From contig VGXJ01000007.1 of NCBI GenBank assembly GCA_016873375.1, positions 1 to 18,427 of the forward strand: a stretch of 18,427 bases of DNA, written 5' to 3'. Position 1 is the stretch's first letter; each line of letters opens with the position of its first letter. The translations under genes and the position numbers were made by a program. This document shows, in pieces, positions 15,439-18,427 of this stretch. The notes under the pieces were generated by a model. The model saw nothing but the letters and a program-made list of their open reading frames with translations, was not told where the DNA came from and made no database searches. This DNA is from Phycisphaerae bacterium. Lineage in GTDB: Bacteria; Planctomycetota; Phycisphaerae; Phycisphaerales; SM1A02.

Positions 15439-15467
15439 AGATTAGCTCAGGCAAACGCACCGCCGAA
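15439..15467 (-). promoter_or_regulatory. Candidate promoter of the amidase gene
   Basis: Minus strand: TTCGGC (15467-15462), a 17-bp spacer, then TAATCT (15444-15439). The start codon at 15380 would have a leader of about 50 nt that includes GGAGGT. The -35 is weak, but the layout repeats that proposed for the mannosidase promoter. Confidence 0.3.
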
Positions 15468-15538
15468 CACCGACTTTGCGCCGGGATTCTCGGCCTCGGC
15501 ACGACCGCGGCGATGATGCCCGGCACCCCCCTTCCCGG

Positions 15539-15544
15539 TACACT
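15539..15544 (+). promoter_or_regulatory. Candidate -10 box of gyrB
   Basis: TACACT lies about 62 nt before the gyrB ATG. No convincing -35 box sits 16-18 bp upstream. It is identical to the -10 proposed for the cysteine-rich gene. If used, the gyrB leader would be about 55 nt and contain the two overlapping GC hairpins at 15554-15577. Confidence 0.22.
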
Positions 15545-15553
15545 TTCGGGGCT

Positions 15554-15577
15554 CCCCGGCGGGGTGCATTTCACCCC
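15554..15577 (+). promoter_or_regulatory. Two mutually exclusive hairpins in the gyrB leader
   Basis: CCCC (15554-15557) can pair with GGGG (15561-15564), loop GGC. Alternatively GGGGTG (15561-15566) pairs with CACCCC (15572-15577), loop CATTT. The two stems share the same G-run, so only one can form. They end about 28 nt before the start codon and close to the AAGG/AGGG ribosome-site candidates. A leader switch is possible but unproven; GC richness makes chance pairing likely. Confidence 0.25.
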
Positions 15578-15605
15578 CCAATCGAGCCCCCAAGGCGCAG
15601 GGTCC

Positions 15606-18206
<2,601 letters not shown>

Positions 18207-18234
18207 GCCGGCTCGCATGGCGGGGGCGATCGCT

Positions 18235-18288
18235 GGCGCGGCACATGCAGTGCGTTGGGCGAACGGCGGCGCGGAACATGCGGTGCAT
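18235..18288 (+). repeat. Short imperfect direct repeat downstream of gyrB
   Basis: Two 21-bp copies, 18235-18255 and 18268-18288, share 18 of 21 positions at a 33-bp period; both contain GGCGCGG then ACATGC. They lie in the 221 bp after gyrB, where I see no gene, terminator or promoter of quality. Meaning unknown. Confidence 0.4.
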
Positions 18289-18427
18289 CGCCCGCGCGAC
18301 CTCGACCGATCCCGCGTCTTGGGGTGCACACCTCACGCTTCTTGGCTCCTTGACCGTTGCTCAGCCCTGCATCCGGCGTCGTGTTGTCCCATGTTCTCGG
18401 TGGCGCTGTATGCAGCCGGTGACGGCC

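Noticed and set aside
15513..15605. Upstream in-frame ATG extending GyrB by 31 residues
   Set aside because: The added residues are Gly/Pro-rich, overlap the leader hairpins and candidate -10 box, and GyrB proteins normally begin shortly before the YTSEEIQVLEGLEAIRKRPGMY region.
18207..18427. Search for a gene start, RNA gene or terminator after gyrB
   Set aside because: Apart from the short direct repeat there is no Shine-Dalgarno-preceded frame, no tRNA-like fold and no strong hairpin.

Overview
The window is GC-rich and gene-dense. It most likely comes from a member of the Planctomycetota, perhaps a Phycisphaerae-type lineage. This rests on inference: a cytosolic-type GH38 mannosidase is paired with a long SSS symporter carrying an LDRMLHRG-type tail, the FtsX-type permease has an NCRASLD loop, a lipoprotein carries a TPWDFCC motif, and GyrB has a long C-terminal insertion. 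No rRNA, tRNA, CRISPR array, insertion sequence or phage gene was seen.

Left part, 1-5856. A 5'-truncated Brp/Blh-type beta-carotene dioxygenase reads rightward off the window edge. It converges on a leftward two-gene unit: a GH38 alpha-mannosidase (2722-5856) followed 9 bp later by an SSS-family symporter (667-2712). This pair looks like a glycan-scavenging unit.

Centre, about 6000-12650. Divergent from the mannosidase is a rightward seven-gene cluster. In order it encodes a small secreted cysteine-rich protein, a TolC-like outer-membrane efflux lipoprotein, a HlyD/MacA-like adaptor, a LolD/MacB-type ABC ATPase, two different FtsX-like permeases, and a His/Cys-rich OB-fold-like lipoprotein. 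Adaptor, ATPase and permeases are chained by ATGA stop/start overlaps. Together they form a tripartite ABC exporter flanked by two thiol/imidazole-rich extracytoplasmic proteins. A soft-metal (for example copper) efflux or sensing role is a reasonable hypothesis, but the sequence does not prove it. This is the most interesting part of the window.

Right part, 12650-18427. An FGGY xylulokinase (xylB) has a possible leaderless promoter and is coupled by ATGA to a 69-residue single-pass membrane protein. A leftward N-acetylmuramoyl-L-alanine amidase with an odd N-terminal extension before its RR/lipobox signal is divergent from gyrB. GyrB is 866 residues and complete. The last 220 bases hold no convincing gene.

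Start sites were chosen from Shine-Dalgarno spacing, signal peptides and ATGA coupling. Alternatives are given in the entries. Family calls rest on motifs read by eye, not on database searches.
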